64,000 bases of DNA, from NCBI GenBank assembly GCA_964370825.1, contig CAYJKY010000004.1, forward strand, positions 1 to 64,000, read 5' to 3'. A program made the translations under genes and the position numbers. Under the pieces are notes generated by a model. It was given only the letters and a program-made list of their open reading frames with translations. It was not told where the DNA came from and did no database searches. How positions within the stretch are numbered: position 1 is the first letter of the stretch; every line of letters starts with the position of its first letter. This DNA is from CAYJBH01 sp964370825. Lineage in GTDB: Bacteria; Bacillota; Clostridia; Oscillospirales; Ruminococcaceae. Below are positions 52,723 to 61,880 of this stretch, one piece after another.

Positions 52723-53980
52723 AGAAAATATATCCCTCGCTCTTGCCTCCCTATGGAGCAATAAGATGCGTGCCCTGCTTACAATGCTCGGCATTATAAT
52801 CGGAATCGGTTCGGTTATCACCATCTTCACCATAGGTAACTCGCTTAACGGATATATCGCAAGCGAGATGTCGGCAATGGGAGCCAACAGCGTAAGCCTT
52901 TATGTTACACAAAAGACGGACGAATTTTCGAGTGGACCGCAAGGCTTTACCCAAATGCAGGAATCGGACCTTATATCCGAGGATATTCTCGATGAGATTA
53001 AGCTGCAGTTTCCGCAGGAGATTGAGGCAATCGGAATGACCGTATCCGGCGGAAGCGGAACCGCGTCCGTTGGCGGAAATTATGCAAATTTTTCACTCAG
53101 CGGTGTGACCTCAGACGAGGTTGCCATCAACAATATAACCATACTTAACGGTAGATTTTTGCTAGATCGCGAGATTGAGGATGGTAAAAATGTTGTGGTG
53201 GTATCTGATAATTTTGTGACCAACTACGGATTTGAAGGTAGCCCCATAGGTCAACAGATTATGTTGGAGGGGCAAAACGCCTCGCCTGCATTGTTCACCA
53301 TAGTAGGTGTTTACGAGTATGAGCAGTCCATGTTCTCGATGGGTTCAACCGCCAGTGAGCAGGACATGGAGACGACGGCGTATATCCCTTATACCTCGGC
53401 ACAACATCTTACCGGCGCATTGGACGGACATGCCTCGGTAACAATACTAACTACGGTAGGAACCGACAGCACCGCATTTGCCACCGAGGTGTCGAACTAT
53501 CTCAACACTCGTCAGTACTCCCAAAACGAGGATTTTGAGATAGGCTCCTTTGCTATGGACAGCATTATTGAATCCATGACAACGATGCTCGCAACCCTAC
53601 AGCTTGCGATTTCGGCGGTTGCCGCTATCTCGTTGCTCGTTGGCGGAATTGGCGTTATGAACATAATGTTGGTGTCCATCACCGAACGTACCAAGGAAAT
53701 AGGCACCAGAAAGGCTCTCGGTGCCACCAACCTTTCTATCAGGGTGCAGTTTATAACCGAGAGCTCGATAATATGTGTTATTGGCGGTGTTATAGGAATT
53801 ATTTTCGGTGTTGCACTCGGAAGCATCGCATCGACACTGCTCGAATTCCCTGCTTCACCTGACTTTTTAGGCATAGCAATTGCGGTAGGTTTTTCCTTTG
53901 CAATAGGACTTTTCTTCGGCTACTACCCCGCAAACAAGGCGGCAAAGTTAGACCCGATAGAGGCGCTGAGGTATGAATAA
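52712..53980 (+). CDS. FtsX-like permease of the MacB family
   Basis: 422 residues from ATG 52712 with GGAAGGGG 5 nt upstream. First helix in MRALLTMLGIIIGIGSVITIF, a large extracellular domain of about 220 residues, then three helices with GGIGVMNIMLVSITERTKEIGTRKALGA (MacB/FtsX core) and a YPANKAAKLDPIEALRYE tail. Acts with the upstream ATPase and adaptor to export peptides, toxins or lipids. Confidence 0.94.
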   Translation: MSIKENISLALASLWSNKMRALLTMLGIIIGIGSVITIFTIGNSLNGYIASEMSAMGANSVSLYVTQKTDEFSSGPQGFTQMQESDLISEDILDEIKLQFPQEIEAIGMTVSGGSGTASVGGNYANFSLSGVTSDEVAINNITILNGRFLLDREIEDGKNVVVVSDNFVTNYGFEGSPIGQQIMLEGQNASPALFTIVGVYEYEQSMFSMGSTASEQDMETTAYIPYTSAQHLTGALDGHASVTILTTVGTDSTAFATEVSNYLNTRQYSQNEDFEIGSFAMDSIIESMTTMLATLQLAISAVAAISLLVGGIGVMNIMLVSITERTKEIGTRKALGATNLSIRVQFITESSIICVIGGVIGIIFGVALGSIASTLLEFPASPDFLGIAIAVGFSFAIGLFFGYYPANKAAKLDPIEALRYE

Positions 53981-53982
53981 AA

Positions 53983-54543
53983 ATTATTGCGCACACTGTG
54001 GGTTTCTGCACGCAATTAGGTTGAGCTACTCTGTTGATTAGTTTTTCNNNNNNNNNNNNNNNNNNNNNNNNNNNNNNNNNNNNNNNNNNNNNNNNNNNNN
54101 NNNNNNNNNNNNNNNNNNNNNNNNNNNNNNNNNNNNNNNNNNNNNNNCTACTCTGTTGATTAGTTTTTCACCATAATCTCACGCTACGCAATAATTTTAT
54201 TATTGCATACACTGTGGGTTTCTGCACGCAATTAGGTTGAGCTACTCTGTTGATTAGTTTTTCACCATAATCTCACGCTACGCAATAATTTTATTACTGC
54301 GCACACTGTGGGTTATCTGCACGTAATTAGGTTGAGCTACTCTGTTGGTTAGTTTCACATCGCAGTGTCACGCTACGCAATAATTTTATTATTGCATACA
54401 CTGTGGGTTTCTGCACTTATTTAGATTTTGCTACTCTGTTGGTTAGTTTCACATCGCAGTGTCACGCTACGCAATAATTTTATTATTGCATACACTGTGG
54501 GTTATCTGCACTTAATTAGGTTGAGCTACTCTGTTGGTTAGTT
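53983..54543. repeat. 94/95-bp tandem repeat array
   Basis: After the permease stop comes an array whose units start CTACTCTGTTGRTTAG at 54148, 54242, 54337, 54431 and 54526, spaced 94, 95, 94, 95 bp, plus one before the gap at 54027. Each holds a hairpin GCAATAA-TTTTA-TTATTGC and CACTGTGGGTT. The extra base (GGGTTATCTGC instead of GGGTTTCTGC) falls in every second unit, and units 1-2 differ from 3-4 in the block after TTAG. No spacers as in CRISPR; the period is not coding. Ends at the stop of the SLOG gene. Confidence 0.9.
54049..54147. other. Assembly gap of about 100 N inside the tandem array
   Basis: A run of N in the middle of a repeat unit. It indicates that the real array length is unknown and probably collapsed by short-read assembly. 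Confidence 0.95.
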
Positions 54544-54547
54544 TTAT

Positions 54548-55018
54548 TCAGTTGGCTAGGTTGATTATTTTCAGGTTGTTTGCCTCGGCATAGTTTACCG
54601 TGTATAGGGTGCCTCCTACTTTTCTTTTTAGGTAGGCTATGCATATTTCGCTATTGTCCACAAGGTAACGATTTCTTTTGTGCATACATCCTTGAGAATA
54701 TTGTTCGCCCGTATATACAATGCAGTCGCACATCTTTTTGATGCGCTCATACCTTACGATGTCCTTCGAGCGCCAGCCGTTAGTCTGATCTCGGCAGGGA
54801 AGGGCGAGTATGAGTTTTATGTGCATATATCGCTCCCTCAACCTTAGAACTTCCTCTGCGGCAATGGTGTCAAATCCTACCGCACCTCCGGCATAAAAAA
54901 TATTTATACCCTGTGAAATAAGATTTTCAACCTCGGTAACTAACCGACCTCTCAGCTGTTCGGTGTCGGAATGTGATATAACTCTGTGTCCGGTAAAACA
55001 GCACCCACCCTGTGTCAT
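54548..55018 (-). CDS. SLOG-fold protein (DUF1273/YpsA-like)
   Basis: 156 residues from the ATG at 55018 (MTQGGCCFTGHRV), chosen over 55030 because GGGG lies 6 nt before it; the RBS is weak either way. The sequence CCFTGHR and later FYAGGAVGFDTIAAEEVL are the nucleotide-binding pattern of the SLOG/DprA-like superfamily seen in YpsA and phage proteins, followed by LILALPCRDQTNGW. Possible nucleotide or signal-molecule binder. The 5' region carries a solo repeat and an inverted repeat, and the gene ends at the tandem array. Confidence 0.75.
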   Translation of the reverse strand: MTQGGCCFTGHRVISHSDTEQLRGRLVTEVENLISQGINIFYAGGAVGFDTIAAEEVLRLRERYMHIKLILALPCRDQTNGWRSKDIVRYERIKKMCDCIVYTGEQYSQGCMHKRNRYLVDNSEICIAYLKRKVGGTLYTVNYAEANNLKIINLAN

Positions 55019-55024
55019 TATTAA

Positions 55025-55091
55025 CCCCATTGCATGTATAGTAGTTCAACTTGATTGATTATATATGGTTAATTATATACATGCAATGGGG
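55025..55091. repeat. Palindrome with solo MITE scar at the SLOG promoter
   Basis: A perfect 16-bp inverted repeat CCCCATTGCATGTATA (55025-55040) and its complement (55076-55091) flanks a solo repeat TATAGTAGTTCAACTTGAT...TGATTATA (55037-55063). It covers the SLOG start region. Either insertion of an element into a pre-existing palindrome or a cruciform/termination signal. Confidence 0.65.
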
Positions 55092-55212
55092 AATTGTCAA
55101 ATTAGTAGGGGAAAACTGTGTGTTCGCCCGTTTTGTTGCTGATAAACAATATTTCAAAAACTACCTAATGGCAAAATGTTTTTTATGAATAGCCGGCTAT
55201 GTCGAGAGTTTT

Positions 55213-56616
55213 TTACCAATAAAATTTATTGTCAAACTTTTCCTCTATTATCCACTGTCCGCTTTCGGGGTCGTCGGAGGATAAAATGTAATATGTCTCG
55301 TATATACCACCCGCAACCTGTAGCCCGAGCTGGGCTGTGTGTGGGTCTAAAATCTCATTTACCGTGGCGTACATGATTATGGTGTGTTCCGCACCAAGTC
55401 CATTGAGGAAGGCGTTAATATCGCTTCCCATGTCCGGAAGTCTTACCTCGTCGATATTAATCTGTCGTAAATCCGATATAATGTATCCGGGCACATAGGT
55501 GTGTATGTCCGAGGTGTGCCAGGTTTTTATCCACTCGATCTGTTCGGCATCGTTTAATACCACGGCAAGCGTGTCATAATCACGCATCGTCAATGCCTTA
55601 TAATAGCTTTCAATGGTGTAGTTCGGCGGAAAATAATCCTCGGAGCTGTATTCCATATAGTAGAATTGTCCGTTATTATACGCTCCGCTGTATTCTGAAA
55701 AGTTTTCGACCGGGTAGTTTTCTAAGAAACTATAGGTTGCATCGTTTATGTCCTTTAGCTGTTGCAGATATTCATCATTTAGGTTTTCGATGGGGTGTAC
55801 TAAGCTCTCGCCGTAGCCTGCCTTTGTCGCCTCGAAATCCTCGTAGGAGTATTCTTCACCGTTGATGGTGTAGTTACCCTCTAAATCTGACTCGAAATGC
55901 GCCTCTACCCCGAAATAGCCGTCGGTCAGTCCGTAGTATCTAATATCACCGTTGCCCATTTGATATACTTCGCTGTGGGTTATGTAGGTTTTATCCTCCG
56001 ACACAATGTACTCGATACCGTAGTTTGTTGATACCGGCAGTTGGTGACTCTCTACCGGTAAACTGCCAAGAAAAACCAGCCCAGCCTCCGGCATAATGGT
56101 GTAAATCTTGATTATGTTTGGATAGGCGAGGCTTTCAAATTCGACCTTGTCGCCGTATGTCCAATTTTCATCATATAGTATCGACTGGTCGTCATAGGCT
56201 ATCATCACAAGCTCTAAAATTCCGTTGTTGTCGAGGTCTACCAGATTTGCATAGCAAAAACCGGAGGCATCAACCATTCCTTCCGGCTGGTTCGGATAGG
56301 TTGGTGTAATCGTCATTCCGGTTATGGTGTAATCTGTACCGGATAAATTCTCTATGTTATAGTCCAGCTCATAGGCTTTTAGCAACGCCGAGTAGGCGGT
56401 GTAGCTAACACCCTGTGCCGGTATCGTCTCGTTGCCGTTATCTTCAACATTGCTTTCTGAGGGAGCGGGTTGGCTATCCTGTGCTTGGCTTGAAACCTGC
56501 GGTTCATTGTTGGTTATTGCCGACAGTGCGTCCTGCAAATTACCACTTTGCGAATCGGAGCAGGAGACAAATAATAGCATAAATACGGCTGATAGTAGTA
56601 CGGCAATTAACTTCAT
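55213..56616 (-). CDS. Putative surface lipoprotein 1 (unknown function)
   Basis: 467 residues. Lipobox signal MKLIAVLLSAVFMLLFVSC, then a Ser/Gln/Pro-rich linker (residues 20-65). The fold domain begins SYTAYSALLKAYELDY, with YANLVDLDNNGILELVMIAYDD, an EF-hand-like DxDxNGxxEL loop of the FG-GAP kind. The end (QWIIEEKFDNKFYW) follows a YxLMMRDYD-type helix. A paralogue lies directly upstream. It is the last of seven genes on this strand; GAGG is 7 nt before the start. Confidence 0.7.
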   Translation of the reverse strand: MKLIAVLLSAVFMLLFVSCSDSQSGNLQDALSAITNNEPQVSSQAQDSQPAPSESNVEDNGNETIPAQGVSYTAYSALLKAYELDYNIENLSGTDYTITGMTITPTYPNQPEGMVDASGFCYANLVDLDNNGILELVMIAYDDQSILYDENWTYGDKVEFESLAYPNIIKIYTIMPEAGLVFLGSLPVESHQLPVSTNYGIEYIVSEDKTYITHSEVYQMGNGDIRYYGLTDGYFGVEAHFESDLEGNYTINGEEYSYEDFEATKAGYGESLVHPIENLNDEYLQQLKDINDATYSFLENYPVENFSEYSGAYNNGQFYYMEYSSEDYFPPNYTIESYYKALTMRDYDTLAVVLNDAEQIEWIKTWHTSDIHTYVPGYIISDLRQINIDEVRLPDMGSDINAFLNGLGAEHTIIMYATVNEILDPHTAQLGLQVAGGIYETYYILSSDDPESGQWIIEEKFDNKFYW

Positions 56617-56642
56617 CTTATAACCTCAATAGCACTATATAC

Positions 56643-58442
56643 TTATAATTGTGGCATCTGTCTTGCTACGACACCGAGATGCATCCATGTGTCGGGATGG
56701 CTTATTGCGGGGTAGTATACCGCCTCGTAGCCCTCAAACGGCTCGGTAACTATCTGTACATCGGTATACAGGTAGCCATCTAAATAATTGTCGGAACTAC
56801 ATGCAAGATAGAGCACATCTCCCTGTGTCTCGTACAGCAACTCGCCCCTTGCGTACATTTCGTCCTCACCGATATTACTTTCATAAACCTTGATTGTTCC
56901 ACCCCACAGGTTTCTGATAAAATAAACCTCTTTGGGGTTTTCGCTAAAAAAGTGATCTATTCTGCTCATCTCCTGTTCGGTGAAGTACATCTGCATAATG
57001 TCAATCGGGTATTCATAGCCGTAGGAGTTGAAAATCTGCTCGTAGTCGGTCACATATACCGACTCAAACACCACCTCATTGTCCCAAAAATGGTCGTCAT
57101 ATATCGCTACGAGTTTTGGGTTTTCGCCCTGCTCATCCACCTCATACATATAGTATTGTGTGACGTTAAGCCCAAACTGACCGGCGTATTGTATGGTCTG
57201 CATGTCGATGATTTCCTTAGCATCCACCTTTAAAACATAGGTGTTTTCTAAACCGTTTTGTCGGTACATCTCGGCAAATCTTTCATCTGCGAGTATGCTT
57301 TGCATCAACTGCACATTATAATCAGTGGGCCATAGATAGGTGGTTTCCTCCACTATCAAGCCGGGGTAGTAGCTACCGCTCCGCCTTGCCTCCTGATAAT
57401 ACTGTATTATCATCTCATCGTCGGTAAAGTTTCGCATCGCCTCATAATCGCCATGCACAACCGCATCTAAAAAGTCCCTTAGGATAATATCCTCTTGATG
57501 GATGGTCTGTTCATAAAGAACAAAGTTGCCGTCACTGTAGGTGAGCGCCTCGCTTTGGGAATTTTTAATCTCAAAATCGGACAAAAAATTTATCGTTTGC
57601 TGTGTTATCGCATCCGTGTTAGTCTCAAAGCCCTGTGCTATAAAGGTGTGATCTGTCGGGTTTGAGTACCATTTGTCGTAAAATTCGGCATCAAAGGTAT
57701 CCTTAGAGACAAGTTCCATAGCCTGTCGGTATTCGGTGGGCTCATATCCTGCGTTTATGTAGTCGTACTGAATGGAGAACATCTCCTCCAGCTCGAAATA
57801 CTCGCCGTTAAAGCTAAAGAAGGATTTTGCATAAACATAGTCGGAGGAGGTTATTCCGAAATTCAACAGGTCACCACCAAATACAAGATAGTTTACACCG
57901 TTGTATTCGGCATACTCTATGTTAAACCGCATACCCTCCTCGCCGTAAAAGGAGAGGTTAAACTCACCGGCATGAAGGAGATTGCCCTCATCGAGATTGT
58001 AAATCTGTACCGCATAGTTAGACCGCGAGCCTATAAAATTTTCACTTTCAAGGTCGAAAAGTTCGTCTGTATAGTCGGCATCGCTGTTGTGTACACGTGC
58101 TATGACAAGCTCGTATACATCGTCGGCATTTAGGTCGATAAGGTTTGCATAAAAGTATCCCATGTAGTCGGCGGATAGATCGCCGTAGGGTGTGAGTGCC
58201 TTTCGGTATGCCTGTACCAGCGAGGTGTAGGCACTGTAATCTATATTATTTGGGTTTGTAAGATTTCCTATATCCCGAGGGTTTGTGTTTTCGGTCGGAG
58301 TGCTCTGTGATTGAGGGTCTCCCGATTCAAACTCGATATTTGAAAGTGTTTCGCCGAGGGCGTCGCCTATTCCGTCACCCCCACCGTCGGCGCAGGAGGT
58401 GAACACAAGTGATATAATCAATAAAAATACTATTATTCGCAT
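56643..58442 (-). CDS. Putative surface lipoprotein 2 (paralogue of lipoprotein 1)
   Basis: 599 residues from ATG 58442. Signal MRIIVFLLIISLVFTSC with a TSC lipobox, Ser/Thr/Pro linker, then NIDYSAYTSLVQAYRKAL and YFYANLIDLNADDVYELVIARVHN, the same block as in lipoprotein 1 but with about 130 additional residues. The start is 1 nt after the stop of lipoprotein 3 (TAATATG), so translation is coupled. Sugar or peptide binding at the surface is a guess only. Confidence 0.7.
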   Translation of the reverse strand: MRIIVFLLIISLVFTSCADGGGDGIGDALGETLSNIEFESGDPQSQSTPTENTNPRDIGNLTNPNNIDYSAYTSLVQAYRKALTPYGDLSADYMGYFYANLIDLNADDVYELVIARVHNSDADYTDELFDLESENFIGSRSNYAVQIYNLDEGNLLHAGEFNLSFYGEEGMRFNIEYAEYNGVNYLVFGGDLLNFGITSSDYVYAKSFFSFNGEYFELEEMFSIQYDYINAGYEPTEYRQAMELVSKDTFDAEFYDKWYSNPTDHTFIAQGFETNTDAITQQTINFLSDFEIKNSQSEALTYSDGNFVLYEQTIHQEDIILRDFLDAVVHGDYEAMRNFTDDEMIIQYYQEARRSGSYYPGLIVEETTYLWPTDYNVQLMQSILADERFAEMYRQNGLENTYVLKVDAKEIIDMQTIQYAGQFGLNVTQYYMYEVDEQGENPKLVAIYDDHFWDNEVVFESVYVTDYEQIFNSYGYEYPIDIMQMYFTEQEMSRIDHFFSENPKEVYFIRNLWGGTIKVYESNIGEDEMYARGELLYETQGDVLYLACSSDNYLDGYLYTDVQIVTEPFEGYEAVYYPAISHPDTWMHLGVVARQMPQL

Positions 58443-58443
58443 A

Positions 58444-59523
58444 TTACCCAACAGCTCCTTGCTTGATGATTTCCACCACCACGCCATCTGTTTCGTTCAT
58501 ATAGTATACATTTACCGTTAGGGTGTAATCACCCTCGTATTTTTCATAGCTGTAAAAACCTTCGTAGCCGTCCATGATTACGGTAAATCCAAGCAGTTCA
58601 AAAAGCTTTACATATCTCGGCAAAAAGTCGTAATAAACACCGGTATAACCGATGACATGTTTGTCCTCCTGAGAGGTGGACGACATAAACTCGTTAGAGG
58701 CTGTGGGGAGTTCGTTTCCGGTTGCAAGTGCCCGAAAGTCCGGAACCTCAATACCTTCTAAGGTGGGGCTTACGTTGATTAAATCATACATAAGGAGGTA
58801 GTTTTCGCTGTCTAACTTTAGGGTTCCGTCCTCCTCGGCGAAGGTCACAAGATATTTTCCGTCAAACTCGCCAAAGGACAACAGGTCGATTATTAGGGTG
58901 TTATCCTGCATTGAATAGGGGTCTACACTGTCAAAATCCACACTTCGCATACCGTAACCTCTGCCACCTCTTTCAAGGTATAAAGCGCCTTCAAACTCTA
59001 AAAAGTTTTCGTCGAGTCTCCACTGCATGTCCTCAATATAACGCTGTGTGAAATACAGGCTGAAATGCTCGTTAATATCCGCCTTGTCGGTAAAGTTAGA
59101 TATCGGGTAGTAGGCCACTACGGCAGGGTCGTCATAATAGCCGCTCGGCGTGGGTTCGTTTTCACCGAGCAAAAGTGCCGGTACATCGCTGTCATAATAG
59201 GCGTCCTCGCTCTCGTAGACCGCCTTTTTTGTCATGTCGGCGGTGTCGTAAAACTCCGCGCTAAACCTTTCGCTGTACACCTCGTTTAGTGCATACAGGC
59301 AGTTTTCGATGGTTACAGCCGAATCGATATTAGGCATGGATTCCGCCTCGGGTATACTCTCCGGCTCGGGTTCCGGCTCAGGTATGTTTTCGCTCTGACT
59401 GCTACTTACGCCCCCATTTTGCGGAAGGTTATCCGCAAAGTTTGAGAGTGAGGAGTTATCATCAGTACATCCTATAAACAACAGGGATATGGATAGCAAA
59501 AGCACCGTAAATAATTTTTTCAT
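58444..59523 (-). CDS. Putative surface lipoprotein 3
   Basis: 359 residues from ATG 59523 (GGAG 12 nt upstream). Signal MKKLFTVLLLSISLLFIGC, then a Glu/Pro-rich linker (EPEPEPESIPEAES). The segment FSLYFTQRYIEDMQWRLDEN, followed by LYLERGGRGYGM, slightly resembles IseA-type cell-wall hydrolase inhibitor domains, but this is weak. It differs from the two lipoproteins after it and has no EF-hand-like block. Sits between the dockerin protein and lipoprotein 2. Confidence 0.65.
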   Translation of the reverse strand: MKKLFTVLLLSISLLFIGCTDDNSSLSNFADNLPQNGGVSSSQSENIPEPEPEPESIPEAESMPNIDSAVTIENCLYALNEVYSERFSAEFYDTADMTKKAVYESEDAYYDSDVPALLLGENEPTPSGYYDDPAVVAYYPISNFTDKADINEHFSLYFTQRYIEDMQWRLDENFLEFEGALYLERGGRGYGMRSVDFDSVDPYSMQDNTLIIDLLSFGEFDGKYLVTFAEEDGTLKLDSENYLLMYDLINVSPTLEGIEVPDFRALATGNELPTASNEFMSSTSQEDKHVIGYTGVYYDFLPRYVKLFELLGFTVIMDGYEGFYSYEKYEGDYTLTVNVYYMNETDGVVVEIIKQGAVG

Positions 59524-59559
59524 CTGACTGCTATTCTCCTTAGCCAAGGGCGTTCGTTT

Positions 59560-61845
59560 TTATTTTGTGAAATATTTACTGTTTCTTGCCAGTGCGAGGT
59601 CGTCGAAGTCTATCCTCCCATCGCCGTTAAGGTCGGCGAAGGGGTTCGCACCGGAGGCGGTTATACCTTTATTATAGTTGCTGCTTTTGAGAATTTCAAG
59701 TAGGTCATCAATATTTACCTCGCTATCCATCGTGGCATCACCCGGTATTCTTGCATAGTTTGCGGTAACCTCGGTGGGATCGTCGATAAACAGCTCCGAC
59801 ACCGCATCGTTTTCATTACCCTGAAAATCGGCATAGCTGTCTACACTCCAGTGATCGAAGGTGTATCCCCTCGCAGGTTCATCGGCAGCAATGGCTAAAA
59901 TGGTGTTTGCCGGATAACTTGTATTGCTTGGCATACCGCCGTTTACCCTCACGTCAAACCAGGTTACATTGTAGTCTACTACATAAACGGTCGCCTCGTC
60001 GAACACCGTGCCGGTGGTTTTATCCTCAACACGAACGGTAAGGGTGCTCTCCTCTCTATCGCTCACATTTAGTATGCGGTGAGCCTCATCCATGCTGTAG
60101 TCCAGCACGGTGTTGTCCGTATCTCTCATGCCGGTAAGTGTCCAGGTTACATCCTCGCTTCTGTTTGTCTCGCCGTCAACAAAGACGTAAAAATCTAAAC
60201 TTTCGCCGTATTTTACCGTTGCGACGCGTGGGCTTATCTTAATGCTGTCAATCTCGGCACCGTAGGTTGCCTTCAGAACAACGCTACGCTCCGGCATAAC
60301 AAAAGAAACCCTTTGGGAATATTGGTTGGTCCCGTCTAAAAACGTAACGCCCTCCAGTCCTGTCCAGCCCTTAAACACAAGGTTGCCCGGTGCCGTAGCA
60401 TCTGCCACCCATGTTATCTTCTCGCCAACATCATAAAAGATTGTTGTAGACTCATCATCCGGACCGGAATAAGCGATAAGTTGATATTGTGGCACATCTT
60501 CGGTAAGTGAAAAACTTAGTCGTACACTTTTAATAGCGCGGTCGGTGGTTATTGTAACATCGGCAGTATATGTGTTGCCACCCGATATGTCTTGGATAAC
60601 AAGGCCCTCTCTGGGCTGCGCTGTGAATTGGATGGAGTGCCCTGCAGGTAGATGGGTTCGCGTCTCTCCAATCAAATTAAGGTCAAAGAAATCAATGTCA
60701 TAGTCTCCCTCGAGTGTTAGGTCGTATAGCGTGGCGGTGCCGGTGTTGGTTACTGTAAAGGTTTGCGGCGGCGGAGCCTCGGTATACCCCACCTGCCGCT
60801 TAGGAAAGGTAAACTCGGAGGGGGAGATCTCTAAGGAATAGCGTGGGATAGTGCCGCTAAAGCTCGACACTATCTCCACATAATCCTTCAAATGATAATC
60901 ACTACTCTCGGCCACCACGGTAGCGCTTGTCGCATCGTCGCCTACCTTAATGGTGTAGCTTGCACCCTCGGTAAAAATTGCCTTGTGAGAGAGTGCATGT
61001 GCGTAGGTATTAGCATTTGTTTGCGCCGTTAATTTTCCTCTGGTGAAAAGCATTCTACTGGCATAAACAGCGGGGGAGGTGTTATCCCTTTCGGTAGTAT
61101 TGCGGGCGGAGATTTCACCGCCAATCATCTCAAGCGAGCCGTGCACCGCCAGTGCCCGATGAGCATCAAGGCAGAAAAGGGTTAGCTTAGCACTGCCGGA
61201 AACCGTCATTACCCCCGGGGCGTTATGATCGCCGGCAGCAAAGGTATGGTTAATTGACTGAACATCAATAACAGCCGTACCGGAAATTGTTGTGTCGGCA
61301 TTAATGTCGATGGTGGAAATACCGCTGGTATCATTCGTACTCATGCTTCGTGCGATAAATTTTCCGCTGTCCATCGAGAATTTGCCGTTGGTTAAAAGTG
61401 CCACCGAAGTAACCTCGCCTCCATCATAGTTTAGCGTGCCGCTACCGGTGATGTGAAGGTCGGCATAAATCCACCTGCCGCCCTCGATAAATGCGCTCAC
61501 CGTGATGCCGAGTCCGTTTTTAAGGGTGCTGGTGCCTATCAGCTCTATCGTTATCTTCTCCGTTGAAGAAATGTCTATCATGTATATGTATCCTGAGCCC
61601 TCCACCTTTTCTAAATTGGCATTGTTTAGCGTTAGGGTTTTGGTTGCATCGTCGTAGCTAACGCTTTTTGCAGTACCATCGGCATCGCCCAAAACATCGC
61701 TGTTGTTTGCCGGTGTTACGAGTGTGCCCATTATGGTTATCTCGGTATCATCGTAGGTGGGGTCTGCCGCATAAATCGGCAAAGCCAGGATAATTGCTGT
61801 TAACACAATCAACAACGGAAGGCAGGTTAAAAATCTCTTTCGCAT
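59560..61845 (-). CDS. Secreted multidomain protein with C-terminal dockerin
   Basis: 761 residues from ATG 61845 (AGAGGA 3 nt upstream). Sec signal (about 28 residues), a beta-helix-like N-terminal part (STLKNGLGITV, LHITGSGTLNYDGG), a DUF1573-type beta domain (FTVTNTGTATLYDLTL), a bacterial-repeat module (YSGPDDESTTIFYDVGEK, VFKGWTG), an Ig-like domain (VATVKYGESLDFYVFVDGE) and a final repeat FDHWSVDSY. The dockerin has GDATMDSEVNIDDLLEIL and ADLNGDGRIDFDDLALARNS. It occurs within the seven-gene cluster, the only such dockerin gene with lipoprotein partners here. Confidence 0.82.
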   Translation of the reverse strand: MRKRFLTCLPLLIVLTAIILALPIYAADPTYDDTEITIMGTLVTPANNSDVLGDADGTAKSVSYDDATKTLTLNNANLEKVEGSGYIYMIDISSTEKITIELIGTSTLKNGLGITVSAFIEGGRWIYADLHITGSGTLNYDGGEVTSVALLTNGKFSMDSGKFIARSMSTNDTSGISTIDINADTTISGTAVIDVQSINHTFAAGDHNAPGVMTVSGSAKLTLFCLDAHRALAVHGSLEMIGGEISARNTTERDNTSPAVYASRMLFTRGKLTAQTNANTYAHALSHKAIFTEGASYTIKVGDDATSATVVAESSDYHLKDYVEIVSSFSGTIPRYSLEISPSEFTFPKRQVGYTEAPPPQTFTVTNTGTATLYDLTLEGDYDIDFFDLNLIGETRTHLPAGHSIQFTAQPREGLVIQDISGGNTYTADVTITTDRAIKSVRLSFSLTEDVPQYQLIAYSGPDDESTTIFYDVGEKITWVADATAPGNLVFKGWTGLEGVTFLDGTNQYSQRVSFVMPERSVVLKATYGAEIDSIKISPRVATVKYGESLDFYVFVDGETNRSEDVTWTLTGMRDTDNTVLDYSMDEAHRILNVSDREESTLTVRVEDKTTGTVFDEATVYVVDYNVTWFDVRVNGGMPSNTSYPANTILAIAADEPARGYTFDHWSVDSYADFQGNENDAVSELFIDDPTEVTANYARIPGDATMDSEVNIDDLLEILKSSNYNKGITASGANPFADLNGDGRIDFDDLALARNSKYFTK

Positions 61846-61880
61846 CGTTCCTCTCACTCCTAATTTCACTTCACGCTCTG

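Noticed and set aside
53983..54543. CRISPR array
   Set aside because: Units are 94/95 bp and run head-to-tail with no unique spacers and no cas genes nearby.
55130..55212. Terminator after lipoprotein 1
   Set aside because: ATAGCCGGCTAT is a loop-less 12-bp palindrome followed by A-rich sequence on the minus strand, so it would not terminate.
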